From: Kitasatospora sp. MMS16-BH015
GTDB lineage: Bacteria > Actinomycetota > Actinomycetes > Streptomycetales > Streptomycetaceae
Direction of reading: 5' to 3'
Assembly (NCBI RefSeq): GCF_002943525.1
Contig: NZ_CP025394.1
Location: forward strand, 310,001-374,000
DNA: 64,000 nucleotides
The notes under the pieces are model-generated. The model did not search any database. It saw nothing but the letters and a program-made list of their open reading frames with translations, and was not told the origin of the DNA. Every line of letters begins with the position of its first letter. Within the stretch, counting starts at the first letter, position 1. Shown here one piece after another: positions 20,160-29,238 of the stretch. Made by a program: the position numbers and the translations under genes.

Positions 20160-21323
20160 ATGGCGCGGATCGTGATCGTCGGGGGCGGGATCGCCGGTAC
20201 GGCGGCGGCGTTGGCACTGCACAAGGCCGGGCACGAACCCGTGGTGTACGAGGCGCATCCGCAGAGCGGCGAGGACATCGGGGCGTTCATGACCCTGGCC
20301 AGCAACGGGATGCTCGCGCTGGCCGGGTTCGACGCGGCCGAGGCGGTGGCCGGCATCGGCTTCGACGTGACCGGGCTGAGCCTGCTGGACGAGGGCGGCA
20401 GCGAACTGGCCGCCATGCCGCTCGGGGAGCACGGGCACCCGCTCACCCGCTACCGCTGCCTGCGCCGGGCCGAGCTCGGGGCCGTCCTCCAGGCGGAGGT
20501 GGCCCGGCAGGGGATCCCGCTGCACCACGCCGCCCGCCTCACCTCCTTCACCGAGACCGCCGACACGGTGACCGCGCACTTCGCCGACGGCACCAGCGCC
20601 ACCGGCGAGCTCCTGGTCGGCGCCGACGGCCTGCACTCCGCCGTACGCAGTCACCTCTCCCCCACCGGCCCGGGGCCGGAGTACGCCGGTCAGCAGGTCT
20701 TCTACGGGTACAGCACGGCCACCCCGCCGCCCGTCACCGCCGAGGGCCTGATCACCATGGTCCGGGGCAGCCGGGTGGCCTTCGGCTACCTGGTCTCCCC
20801 CGCCGACGAGACCTTCTGGTTCGCCCGCGTGCCCGGCCCGCCCGCCGAGGCGGCGGAGCGCGCCGCCACCACCCCTGCCCACTCCCGCGACCGCCTCGTA
20901 CCGCTGCTGCGCCCCGACGCCACCCCCTGCGCCGAGATCGTCGCGGGCACCGGCGAGGAGCTGATGGTCACCAACGCCCTGCACCTGCCGCCCGGCACCC
21001 GCTGGCGCGGCCGCCGCACCGTGCTGATCGGCGACGCCGCCCACGCCGCCTCCCCGGCCACCGGCCAGGGCGCCTCGATGGCCCTGGAGGACGCCCTCGT
21101 GCTCGCCAAGGCCCTGCGCGACACGCCCGAGATCGACACGGCCCTGGCCCGCTACGAGCACCACCGCCGCCCCCGCGCCGAACAGAACATGGCCGCCAGC
21201 GCCCGCCTCACCGCCAGCCGCAACAGCAACAATCCCGCCCCACAGGACTCCCAGCAGCCCCCGACCCGCGTGGACGAGGACCTCCGCCGCCTGCTCGACT
21301 GGGACACCCCGCTGCCGGCCTGA
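20160..21323 (+). CDS. FAD-dependent monooxygenase (class A flavoprotein)
   Basis: This 387-residue protein has the Rossmann GxGxxG motif at the N-terminus (VIVGGGIAGTAAA), the DG region (LLVGADGLHSAVR) and the GD motif (LIGDAAHAASPATGQGAS). These are the three signatures of NAD(P)H- and FAD-dependent aromatic hydroxylases of the PHBH/TetX-like group. The C-terminus is short, without a thioredoxin-like domain. The ATG at 20160 follows GGGGTGG. It is convergent with the LysR gene, with only 12 bases between stops. The substrate cannot be read; both degradation of aromatics and antibiotic modification are possible. Confidence 0.88.
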   Translation: MARIVIVGGGIAGTAAALALHKAGHEPVVYEAHPQSGEDIGAFMTLASNGMLALAGFDAAEAVAGIGFDVTGLSLLDEGGSELAAMPLGEHGHPLTRYRCLRRAELGAVLQAEVARQGIPLHHAARLTSFTETADTVTAHFADGTSATGELLVGADGLHSAVRSHLSPTGPGPEYAGQQVFYGYSTATPPPVTAEGLITMVRGSRVAFGYLVSPADETFWFARVPGPPAEAAERAATTPAHSRDRLVPLLRPDATPCAEIVAGTGEELMVTNALHLPPGTRWRGRRTVLIGDAAHAASPATGQGASMALEDALVLAKALRDTPEIDTALARYEHHRRPRAEQNMAASARLTASRNSNNPAPQDSQQPPTRVDEDLRRLLDWDTPLPA

Positions 21324-21335
21324 CCGGATGGCGGC

Positions 21336-22247
21336 TCAGACGACCCCCGCCGCCACCGTCGTGAGCGCCTCCAGCACCGGCCGGATCAGCGGGTGCTCCT
21401 CCGCCCCGCTGCGCACCGCCGCGAACACCCGCCGCATCGCCAACTCGCTGTCCACCGGCCGCACCGCGACCCGCTCCAGCTCAACCCCGCGCAGCGCGGA
21501 GCGCGGCACCAGCGCCACCCCGGCCCCGGCCGAGGCGAGCGCGACCACGGCGCGGAAGTCGTCGGAGGAGTGCACCAGGCGCGGCTGGAACCCGGCGTGC
21601 TCGCAGGCCAGCAGCACCACGTCGTGGCAGGGGTTGCCGGGGTAGGGCCCGATCCAGGGTTCGGCCGCCAGGTCGGCCACGGCCACCGGGCCAGTGCCGC
21701 CGGCCAGGCGGTGGCCGAGCGGGAGGACGGCCTCGAAGGGTTCGGCGTAGAGCGGCACCCGGGTCAGCCGCCGGTCGTCGGCGCGCGGCGCGCCGCGGTA
21801 CTCCACGGCCACCGCGATGTCGGCCCGGCTGTCCAGCAGCATGGGCAGGCTGGCGTCGCCCTCGGCGTCGAGCACCTTGAGCCGCAGGCCGGGCGCGGCG
21901 GAGCCGAGCGCGGCTATCGCGGGGGCGAGCACCAGGGTGATGCCGGTGGCGAAGGCCGCCACCGTCACCTCGCCGGCCGCCCCGGCTCCGTACGCGGCGA
22001 GGTCGGCCTCGGCCCGCTCCAGTTGGGCGAGCACGGCGTCGGCGTGGACCAGCAGGATCTCCCCGGCCGCGGTCAGCCGGACGCCCCGCCCGTCGCGGGC
22101 GAGCAGGTGGTGGCCGGTCTCCTGTTCGAGGGCGGCCAACTGCTGCGAGACCGCCGAGGGCGTCAGGTAGAGCGCGGCCGCGGCGGCCGTCACGGTGCGG
22201 TGGTCGGCCACGGCGCGAAGCGTCCGCAGCCGTCTAGCGTCGATCAC
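21336..22247 (-). CDS. LysR-family transcriptional regulator
   Basis: This 303-residue protein has an N-terminal winged helix-turn-helix (residues 1-60, with TAAAAALYLTPSAVSQQLAAL) and a C-terminal LysR substrate-binding domain (about 90-295). The subgroup resembles actinobacterial regulators of transporter genes. It runs convergently to the monooxygenase, and its own start at 22247 is followed upstream by the unrelated small gene, so the target is not obvious. A ligand cannot be predicted. Confidence 0.92.
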   Translation of the reverse strand: MIDARRLRTLRAVADHRTVTAAAAALYLTPSAVSQQLAALEQETGHHLLARDGRGVRLTAAGEILLVHADAVLAQLERAEADLAAYGAGAAGEVTVAAFATGITLVLAPAIAALGSAAPGLRLKVLDAEGDASLPMLLDSRADIAVAVEYRGAPRADDRRLTRVPLYAEPFEAVLPLGHRLAGGTGPVAVADLAAEPWIGPYPGNPCHDVVLLACEHAGFQPRLVHSSDDFRAVVALASAGAGVALVPRSALRGVELERVAVRPVDSELAMRRVFAAVRSGAEEHPLIRPVLEALTTVAAGVV

Positions 22248-22317
22248 CCACTCATTCTGCCAGCCGCCGGGACCGTTCCCGACGGCCTCGGCAGCCCGAG
22301 GGGCGGCCCCGGGGGGA

Positions 22318-22539
22318 TCAGAGCTTGACGAGCTTGCTGAACGGGCTGGCGCAGCGCAGGCGCTGCTCGCCGAAGGAGACGATCACCGCGGCGGTGCCGT
22401 CCACGGAGACGATCCGCCCGAGTCCGTGCCGGTCATGGCTGACGCGGTCACCGACCTCGTAGGTTTCGATCGCGGCCACGGGCTGGGCCTTGAAGGGACT
22501 GGTGGGCAGTGAGTGCCGGGCTGCGGCTGTCCTGGTCAT
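22318..22539 (-). CDS. Small conserved protein with a Tudor/CarD-like beta fold
   Basis: From the ATG at 22539 this is 73 residues. The core YEVGDRVSHDRHGLGRIVSV, then VIVSFGEQRLRC, is the short beta-barrel pattern of CarD-N/Tudor-like modules that bind RNA polymerase or act as protein-interaction modules. It lacks the helical DNA-binding half of true CarD. Small proteins of this form are widespread in streptomycetes, with no assigned role. An ATG at 22560 would add seven residues; it lies only 10 bases from a strong stem-loop, so I prefer the inner start. Confidence 0.75.
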   Translation of the reverse strand: MTRTAAARHSLPTSPFKAQPVAAIETYEVGDRVSHDRHGLGRIVSVDGTAAVIVSFGEQRLRCASPFSKLVKL

Positions 22540-22569
22540 CTCGATCAGTATGGGCCCCATAAAGACTTC

Positions 22570-22624
22570 GGGGGCCGGTCGTTCCCATACCGACTTCGCA
22601 TCGGAACGGTATCGACCGGCCCCC
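22570..22624 (-). terminator. Compound stem-loop downstream of tdh-kbl
   Basis: A 12-bp perfect outer stem (GGGGGCCGGTCG with its complement) encloses a second dyad (ATACCG with CGGTAT). It lies 104 bases after the kbl stop and directly before the small CarD-like gene on the same strand. It most likely ends the tdh-kbl transcript; it could instead be a structured 5' leader of the small gene. Confidence 0.65.
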
Positions 22625-22728
22625 GGCCCCCGGCATATGCCGCCGCAGACTGCCCGAAGGCCCTGCTCAGGGCCCTGTTCGGAGCCTTTTCCCAGTCCTG
22701 CCCGCCGAGCGCGGCGCGCCCGGAAGTC

Positions 22729-23922
<1,194 letters not shown>

Positions 23923-23941
23923 CGTTCTCCTTAAAGGGGGT

Positions 23942-24970
23942 TCAGACGGTCCAGTCGAGGATGATCTTGCCGCACTGGCCGCTGGCGGCCTCGTCGAACG
24001 CGGCGTCGAACTCTGCTGCGGGGTACCGGCCGGTGATCACCGGGCTGAGGTCGAGGCCGCCCTCCAGGAGCACCGACATCGCGTACCAGGTCTCGAACAT
24101 CTCGCGGCCGTAGATGCCCTTGATGGTGATCATCGAGGTCACGATCCGGGCCCAGTCCACCGCGAAGTCGTCCGCGGGCAGGCCGAGCATGGCGATCTTG
24201 CCGCCGTGGGTCATGTTGGCGATCATCGACTGCATCGCCTCGGGGCGCCCCGACATCTCCAGGCCCACGTCGAAGCCCTCGCGCATGCCGAGCTTCTGCT
24301 GGCCCTCCTCGATGGAGTGCTTGGAGACGTCCACGGCCAGCGAGACGCCGACCTTGCGGGCCAGGTCGAGGCGGTAGTCGCTGACGTCGGTGATCATCAC
24401 GTGCCGGGCGCCGGCGTGCTTGGCCACGGCGGCGGCCATGATGCCGATCGGGCCCGCGCCGGTGACCAGCACGTCCTCGCCGACCATCGGGAAGGAGAGC
24501 GCGGTGTGCACGGCGTTGCCGAACGGGTCGAAGATCGCGGCCACGTCCAGGTCGACCGGCACCCGGTGCACCCAGACGTTGGAGGCGGGCAGCGCCACGT
24601 ACTCGGCGAAGGCGCCGTCGCGGTTCACGCCCAGGCCGATCGTGTTGCGGCACAGGTGGCGACGGCCGGCCAGGCAGTTGCGGCACTTGCCGCAGACCAG
24701 GTGGCCCTCGCCGCTGACCAGGTCGCCCACCGCGATGTCGGTGACGCCGGCGCCGAGCTCGGCCACCTCGCCGACGAACTCGTGACCGAGCGTCAGCGGC
24801 GTCTTGATGGTCTGCTGGGCCCAGCCGTCCCACTTGCGGATGTGCAGGTCGGTGCCGCAGATGCCGGTGCGCAGCACCTTGATCAGCACCTCGCCGGGGC
24901 CGATCTCGGGCATCGGGACATCGGTCAGCCAGAGCCCGGGCTCGGCCTTCTGCTTGACGAGTGCCTTCAC
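23942..24970 (-). CDS. tdh: L-threonine 3-dehydrogenase
   Basis: This is a 342-residue zinc medium-chain dehydrogenase, close to the 341 of the E. coli enzyme. It oxidises threonine to 2-amino-3-ketobutyrate with NAD+. Visible features are the catalytic zinc set ([15 protein letters not shown]), the structural zinc lobe with four cysteines ([15 protein letters not shown]) and the Rossmann motif [12 protein letters not shown]. The GTG at 24970 follows AGGAG by eight bases. It is the first gene of the operon with kbl. Confidence 0.95.
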   Translation of the reverse strand: MKALVKQKAEPGLWLTDVPMPEIGPGEVLIKVLRTGICGTDLHIRKWDGWAQQTIKTPLTLGHEFVGEVAELGAGVTDIAVGDLVSGEGHLVCGKCRNCLAGRRHLCRNTIGLGVNRDGAFAEYVALPASNVWVHRVPVDLDVAAIFDPFGNAVHTALSFPMVGEDVLVTGAGPIGIMAAAVAKHAGARHVMITDVSDYRLDLARKVGVSLAVDVSKHSIEEGQQKLGMREGFDVGLEMSGRPEAMQSMIANMTHGGKIAMLGLPADDFAVDWARIVTSMITIKGIYGREMFETWYAMSVLLEGGLDLSPVITGRYPAAEFDAAFDEAASGQCGKIILDWTV

Positions 24971-25293
24971 GGCGGGGGCTCCTGACGCAAGACGGGGCCG
25001 CGCCCCGGTATGGGTCGGGAGCGGCCTGCAAGGGGGCTGGCATCCCGGCCGTACGACTCGGGCCGCACGGCCGGGGCACTGTGCAATCTGCCTGGTGGGA
25101 GGGGGTGCGGTCCATCGAGGAATTCTTAACGGCCGCCACAGCAATGCTTCACGATCCTGCCCGAGCTGCGGCCCGGCCGGGCGGCAGACGTGCCGACCCT
25201 CACCCGGACGGCGGACGCGCGGCGGCACTCCGTCAGCTCGGCTCCGCCGAAATGCCCTTGCACCACCCCCGCGCGCCCCACCAGGATCCCGTC
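24971..25293. promoter_or_regulatory. Divergent intergenic region between tdh and an acetyltransferase
   Basis: There is no supported gene in these 323 bases. A short AT-rich patch (GAATTCTTAA, near 25121-25130) stands out against the GC-rich surroundings and may mark a promoter for tdh. A GGGGC/GCCCC hairpin near 24995-25008 lies in the tdh leader. I see no clear riboswitch. Confidence 0.35.
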
Positions 25294-25845
25294 ATGGAAC
25301 AACTTCCTCCCGACCTCGTCGACCTCGGCGACCTGACCCTGCGCCGCTGGGTGCCCGAGCGGGACCTCGACAGCCTGATCGAGCTGATCGACGGCTCCCT
25401 GGAGCACCTGCGCCCCTGGATGCCCTGGGTCGAGCAGCACAGCCGGGAGGCGACCATCGCCTACCTGGACCGCGCCGAGACCGGCTGGCGGGAGGGCACC
25501 GCCTTCAACTACGCGGTGGTCGCCGGCGGCCGCCTGATCGGCAACTCCTCCTTCTTCCGCCGCGCGCCCGAGGACGACCCGGCCGGCCTGGAGGTCGGCT
25601 ACTGGCTGCACCCCGCCGCCACCGGCCACGGCTACATGACCCGCGCGGCCCGTGCCCTCACCGAGCTGGCCCTGGCCCGCCCGGGCGTGCGCTACACCAC
25701 GATCGTGACCGACGAGGCCAACACCCGCAGCGGCGCGGTGGCCCGCCGCCTCGGCTACGTCGTCCACGAGCGCAACCCGGTCGAGCCGACCACCTCGGGC
25801 GAGATCGGCATCGACCTCGTCTGGCGCTACACCCCGCCCGCCTGA
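25294..25845 (+). CDS. GNAT acetyltransferase, RimJ/RimL type
   Basis: This 183-residue GNAT-fold protein of the RimL/ribosomal-protein acetyltransferase subgroup carries LTLRRWVPERD at the N-terminus, the strand VGYWLHPAATGHGYMTRA (the acetyl-CoA loop, here with ATGHGYMT in place of the usual RGxG/A), and the late NTRSGAVARRLGYV helix. It would transfer acetyl from acetyl-CoA to an N-terminus or small amine. The ATG at 25294 is the first with a usable AGGA site. Its stop lies 7 bases from the stop of the convergent ligase gene. Confidence 0.88.
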   Translation: MEQLPPDLVDLGDLTLRRWVPERDLDSLIELIDGSLEHLRPWMPWVEQHSREATIAYLDRAETGWREGTAFNYAVVAGGRLIGNSSFFRRAPEDDPAGLEVGYWLHPAATGHGYMTRAARALTELALARPGVRYTTIVTDEANTRSGAVARRLGYVVHERNPVEPTTSGEIGIDLVWRYTPPA

Positions 25846-25852
25846 CGCTCCG

Positions 25853-26917
25853 TCAGCTCCCGGGCAGCAGCTCGGCCAGGTCGTAGCCCACCGGCTCCTC
25901 AAGCTGCTCGTACGTGCAACTCTCCGGCGTCCGGTCCGGCCGCCAGCGGCGGAACTGCGTGGTGTGCCGGAACCGGGTGCCCTCCATGTGGTCGTACGCC
26001 ACCTCGCAGACCAGCTCAGGCCGCAGCGGCACCCAGGACAGGTCCTTCCCGCCCGTCCACCTGCTCTGCGCCCCGGGCAGCCGGGCGCTCTCGTGCGCGC
26101 TCTCCTCGGCCCAGGCGGCCCACGGGTGCCCAGAGAGGTCGTCGAGCCGCAACACCTGGAGCTGCTCGGCCAGTTCGCGCCGCTTGGCCATCGGGAAGGA
26201 GGCGCTGACCCCGACGTGCTGGAGCTGCCCGGCCCCGTCGTACAGCCCGAGCAGCAGCGAGCCGACCACCGGCCCGCTCTTGTGCTCCCGGTACCCGGCG
26301 AGCACGCAGTCGGCCGTCCGGGCGTGCTTGATCTTGTACATGGTCCGCGCCCCGGGCCGGTACGGCTGGTCCGGCGGCTTGGCCACCACCCCGTCCAGAC
26401 CCGCCCCCTCGAACTGCGCGAACCAGACCTTCGCCAGCTCCAGGTCCGTGGTCGCGGGCGCGGTGAACACCGGCGGCCTGGCCCCGGCCAGCGCCTCGAC
26501 CAGCGCGGCCCGCCGCTCGGCCAGCGGTCGGTCGGCGTACTTCTCCGCCCCCAGCGCCAGCAGGTCGAAGGCCACGTAGCTCGCCGGGGTGCGCTCGGCC
26601 AGCGTCCGCACCCGGGAGGCCGCCGGGTGGATCCGCTCCAGTAGCTCCTCGAAGTGCAGCCGCCCGTCGTGGGCGATCACGATCTCCCCGTCCAGCACGC
26701 ACCGCTGAGGCAGCTCCCGCCGGAAGGCCGCCACCAGCTCGGGGAAGTACCTGGTCAGCGGCTTCCCCGTCCGGCTCCCGACCTCCACCTCCTCGCCGTC
26801 CCGGAACACCACGGCCCGGAAGCCGTCCCACTTCGCCTCGTAGTGCAGGCCCGGCGGGATCTCGGGCACGGCCTTCGCCAGCATCGGGTCGACCGGCGGC
26901 ATCACGGGGAGGTCCAT
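25853..26917 (-). CDS. ATP-dependent DNA ligase (LigC-like)
   Basis: This 354-residue protein has a nucleotidyltransferase domain with motif I YEAKWDGFRA (AMP-accepting Lys29), motif III YVAFDLLAL, motif IV DGVVAKPPD, motif V MYKIKHARTADCV, and a C-terminal OB-fold domain. It seals nicks through a ligase-adenylate. It has no extra DNA-binding domain, consistent with LigC-type enzymes of actinobacteria. The start ATG at 26917 is 69 bases from the divergent LigD-polymerase start, and such pairs take part in non-homologous end joining or base-excision repair. No Ku gene is in the window. Confidence 0.92.
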   Translation of the reverse strand: MDLPVMPPVDPMLAKAVPEIPPGLHYEAKWDGFRAVVFRDGEEVEVGSRTGKPLTRYFPELVAAFRRELPQRCVLDGEIVIAHDGRLHFEELLERIHPAASRVRTLAERTPASYVAFDLLALGAEKYADRPLAERRAALVEALAGARPPVFTAPATTDLELAKVWFAQFEGAGLDGVVAKPPDQPYRPGARTMYKIKHARTADCVLAGYREHKSGPVVGSLLLGLYDGAGQLQHVGVSASFPMAKRRELAEQLQVLRLDDLSGHPWAAWAEESAHESARLPGAQSRWTGGKDLSWVPLRPELVCEVAYDHMEGTRFRHTTQFRRWRPDRTPESCTYEQLEEPVGYDLAELLPGS

Positions 26918-26973
26918 GCTCCGATGGTGCGAGCCCTCGCCCCGCCGCGCGCGCCGTGCGGGCGCGTCCGGCC

Positions 26974-26979
26974 TAGCGT
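26974..26979 (+). promoter_or_regulatory. Likely -10 hexamer giving a leaderless transcript
   Basis: TAGCGT lies exactly seven bases before the ATG of the LigD-polymerase gene, as expected when transcription starts at or next to the start codon. The same hexamer and spacing precede the SWIM gene at 47477-47482. Confidence 0.5.
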
Positions 26980-26986
26980 GGGGAGC

Positions 26987-27994
26987 ATGGCAGGTGCGAT
27001 CGAACTCGACGTGGCCGGGCGCGCGGTGCGGCTCTCCAACCCGGACAAGGTGTACTTCCCCGAGGCCGGGGTGACCAAGCGGGAGCTGGCCGAGTACTAC
27101 CTGGCCGTCGCCCCCGGGGTGCTGCGCGGGCTGCGCGAGCGGCCGACCACGCTCCAGCGCTTCCCGGACGGCATCGAGGGCGAGTGGTTCTACCAGAAGC
27201 GGGCGCCCAAGAGCCTGCCCGACTGGCTCCCCACCGCCCGGATCGCCTTCCCCAGCGGCCGCACCGCCGACGAGATCTGCCCCACCGAGCCCGCCGCCGT
27301 GCTCTGGGCCGTCAACCTCGGCACCGTGACCTTCCACCCCTGGCCGGTGCGCCGCGCCGACACCGAGCACCCGGACGAGCTGCGGATCGACCTCGACCCG
27401 CAGCCCGGCACCGACTTCCACGACGCCGTCCGGGCCGCCCACGAGCTGCACGACCTGCTCGACTCCCACGGCCTGCGCGGCTGGCCCAAGACCTCCGGCG
27501 GCCGCGGCCTGCACGTCTACGTACCGCTCGAACCGCGCTGGACCTTCACCGACTGCCGCCACGCCGTGATCGCGCTCGGCCGCGAGCTCACCAAGCGCCT
27601 GCCCGGCAAGGTCACCACCGCCTGGTGGAAGGAGGAGCGCGGCGAGACCATCTTCGTCGACTACAACCAGATGGCCCGCGACCGCACCATCGCCTCCCCC
27701 TACTCCGTCCGGGCCCGCCCCGAGGCCACCGTCTCCGCCCCGCTGCACTGGGCCGAGCTGAACGAGGTGAACCCGGCCGACTTCACCGTCCGCACCATGC
27801 CGGCCCGGTTCGCCGAGTGCGGCGACCTGCACGCCGGGATGGACGAGCACGCCTTCGCCCTCGACCCGCTGCTCGAACTCTACGAACGCCAGGTCCGCGA
27901 CGAGGGCGCCGGCGACCTCCCGTACCCGCCGGACCACCCCAAGATGCCCGGCGAACCCGCCCGGGTGCAGCCCAGCCGGGCGAAGAAGGCCTGA
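26987..27994 (+). CDS. ligD: LigD-type polymerase domain protein (stand-alone)
   Basis: This 335-residue protein equals the archaeo-eukaryotic-primase-like polymerase domain of LigD without ligase or nuclease domains. The metal-binding DxD (Asp135, Asp137 in RIDLDPQPG), the SGGRGLHVYVPL stretch and the late DYNQMARDRTIASPYSVR are visible. It fills gaps at double-strand breaks, preferring ribonucleotides, with Ku and a ligase. It is divergent from the ATP-dependent ligase, so the two activities fused in some bacteria are separate genes here. The ATG at 26987 is close behind GGGAGC and may be leaderless. Confidence 0.93.
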   Translation: MAGAIELDVAGRAVRLSNPDKVYFPEAGVTKRELAEYYLAVAPGVLRGLRERPTTLQRFPDGIEGEWFYQKRAPKSLPDWLPTARIAFPSGRTADEICPTEPAAVLWAVNLGTVTFHPWPVRRADTEHPDELRIDLDPQPGTDFHDAVRAAHELHDLLDSHGLRGWPKTSGGRGLHVYVPLEPRWTFTDCRHAVIALGRELTKRLPGKVTTAWWKEERGETIFVDYNQMARDRTIASPYSVRARPEATVSAPLHWAELNEVNPADFTVRTMPARFAECGDLHAGMDEHAFALDPLLELYERQVRDEGAGDLPYPPDHPKMPGEPARVQPSRAKKA

Positions 27995-28007
27995 CGGGGG
28001 CGGGCCG

Positions 28008-29066
28008 GTGGAGCAGCTGAGCCGCCGCTCACGCGGACTGCTGGCCGGGGCGTACCTGCTCCTGGTGCTGGCCGTGGTCACCGACCTGCTCACCGGCCCG
28101 ACCACCACCGTCTCCCCCGTGCTGGCCAGCGTCCCCGTGCTCGCCGCCTCCGGCACCCGCCGGGTGCACGTCCCGCTGATCGCCGGCGCGATCGCGCTCG
28201 CCACCGCCTCCCTGCTCTGGGCCCAGAACGGCAGCCTCCCCTCCTCCGTCCACCTCGCCGCCATCGCGGCCATCGCCGCCACCACGCTGGCCAGCGGCGC
28301 CCACGTCGCCGTGGTCACCGCCCGCGAACAGGAGCTCCGCCAGGTCCGCTCGGTGGCCGAGGCCGCCCAACTCGCCCTGCTGCGCCCCGTCCCCGCCCGC
28401 CTCGGCCCGCTCCGGATCGCCGTCCGCTACCAGGCCGCCGCCCCCGAGGCCCAGATCGGCGGAGACCTGTACGAGGCGCTGGACACCCCGTTCGGCGTAC
28501 GGGTGCTGCTCGGCGACGTGGAGGGCAAGGGCCTGGGCGCCGTGGAGACCGCCGCCGACGTGCTCGGCGCCTTCCGCGAGGCGGCCGTGGCCGAACCCGA
28601 CCTGGCCACGGTGGCCGAACGGCTGGACGCCGCAGTCGCCCGCCGGGCCGGCGAGGAACGCTTCGTGACCGCCGTCCTGCTCGCCGTCCCACCCGCCCCG
28701 CACCCGGCCCTCCTGGTCACCTGCGGCCACCCCCCGCCCCTCCTGCTCACCCGCACCGGCCAGGCCCGCGAACTCCTCCCCACCGCCCCGTCCCCACCGC
28801 TGGGCCTCCTCGCCCTCACCGGCGGCCACTACACCGCCGAACCCTTCGACCTACGCCGCGGCGAACTCCTCCTCCTCTACACCGACGGCCTCTCCGAATC
28901 CCGCGACACCACCGGCACCTTCTACCCCCTCGCCACCCGCCTCACCGACCTCCCCGTCCCCAACCCCGAAGCCCTCCTCGACCACCTGATCACCGACGTC
29001 ACCCGCTACACCGGCGGCCTCCCGACGGACGACTCCGCCCTGATCGCCATTCGACGAGACGGTTAG
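28008..29066 (+). CDS. Membrane-bound PP2C/SpoIIE-type protein phosphatase
   Basis: This 352-residue protein has four hydrophobic segments in the first 105 residues and a PP2C-SpoIIE catalytic domain (about 130-350). The metal-site motifs QIGGDLYEA, LLGDVEGKGLGA, and LLLYTDGLSESRD are intact. Family members dephosphorylate anti-anti-sigma factors and so set the activity of alternative sigma factors. No sigma or anti-sigma gene is adjacent. The GTG start lies 13 bases after the LigD-polymerase stop behind GGGGGCGGG, so it may be co-transcribed, although no functional link is known. Confidence 0.9.
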   Translation: MEQLSRRSRGLLAGAYLLLVLAVVTDLLTGPTTTVSPVLASVPVLAASGTRRVHVPLIAGAIALATASLLWAQNGSLPSSVHLAAIAAIAATTLASGAHVAVVTAREQELRQVRSVAEAAQLALLRPVPARLGPLRIAVRYQAAAPEAQIGGDLYEALDTPFGVRVLLGDVEGKGLGAVETAADVLGAFREAAVAEPDLATVAERLDAAVARRAGEERFVTAVLLAVPPAPHPALLVTCGHPPPLLLTRTGQARELLPTAPSPPLGLLALTGGHYTAEPFDLRRGELLLLYTDGLSESRDTTGTFYPLATRLTDLPVPNPEALLDHLITDVTRYTGGLPTDDSALIAIRRDG

Positions 29067-29067
29067 C

Positions 29068-29234
29068 TGCACTATCCAGGGGCGCGGGGAACTGCGCGAA
29101 CTCGGAAGAAGCCCACCCGCAGCTGCGGCCGAGAGCCAGTTGCACCAGCATCGGACAGTGCAAGTGAGCACCCGCGTAAGACAGCAGCGCCTGCCCGCTG
29201 ATCCGCGCCGTTCCCCGCGCCCCTGGATGGTGCA
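29068..29234. repeat. Long inverted repeat with 31-bp arms
   Basis: The left arm at 29068-29098 and the right arm at 29204-29234 are complementary at 29 of 31 positions, around a 105-base centre. The arm core (CAGGGGCGCGGGGAA) is a sequence type often seen between Streptomyces genes. The element fills the gap between the phosphatase and the oxidase, and its right arm ends five bases before the oxidase ATG. No ORF is seen in it. It may be a small mobile repeat or a transcript-folding element. Confidence 0.75.
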
Positions 29235-29238
29235 ACCC

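Noticed and set aside
19973..20446. N-terminal extension of the DUF6159-like membrane protein
   Set aside because: It overlaps the divergent monooxygenase gene, shows no hydrophobic or conserved sequence, and a good ribosome site precedes the TTG at 19972.
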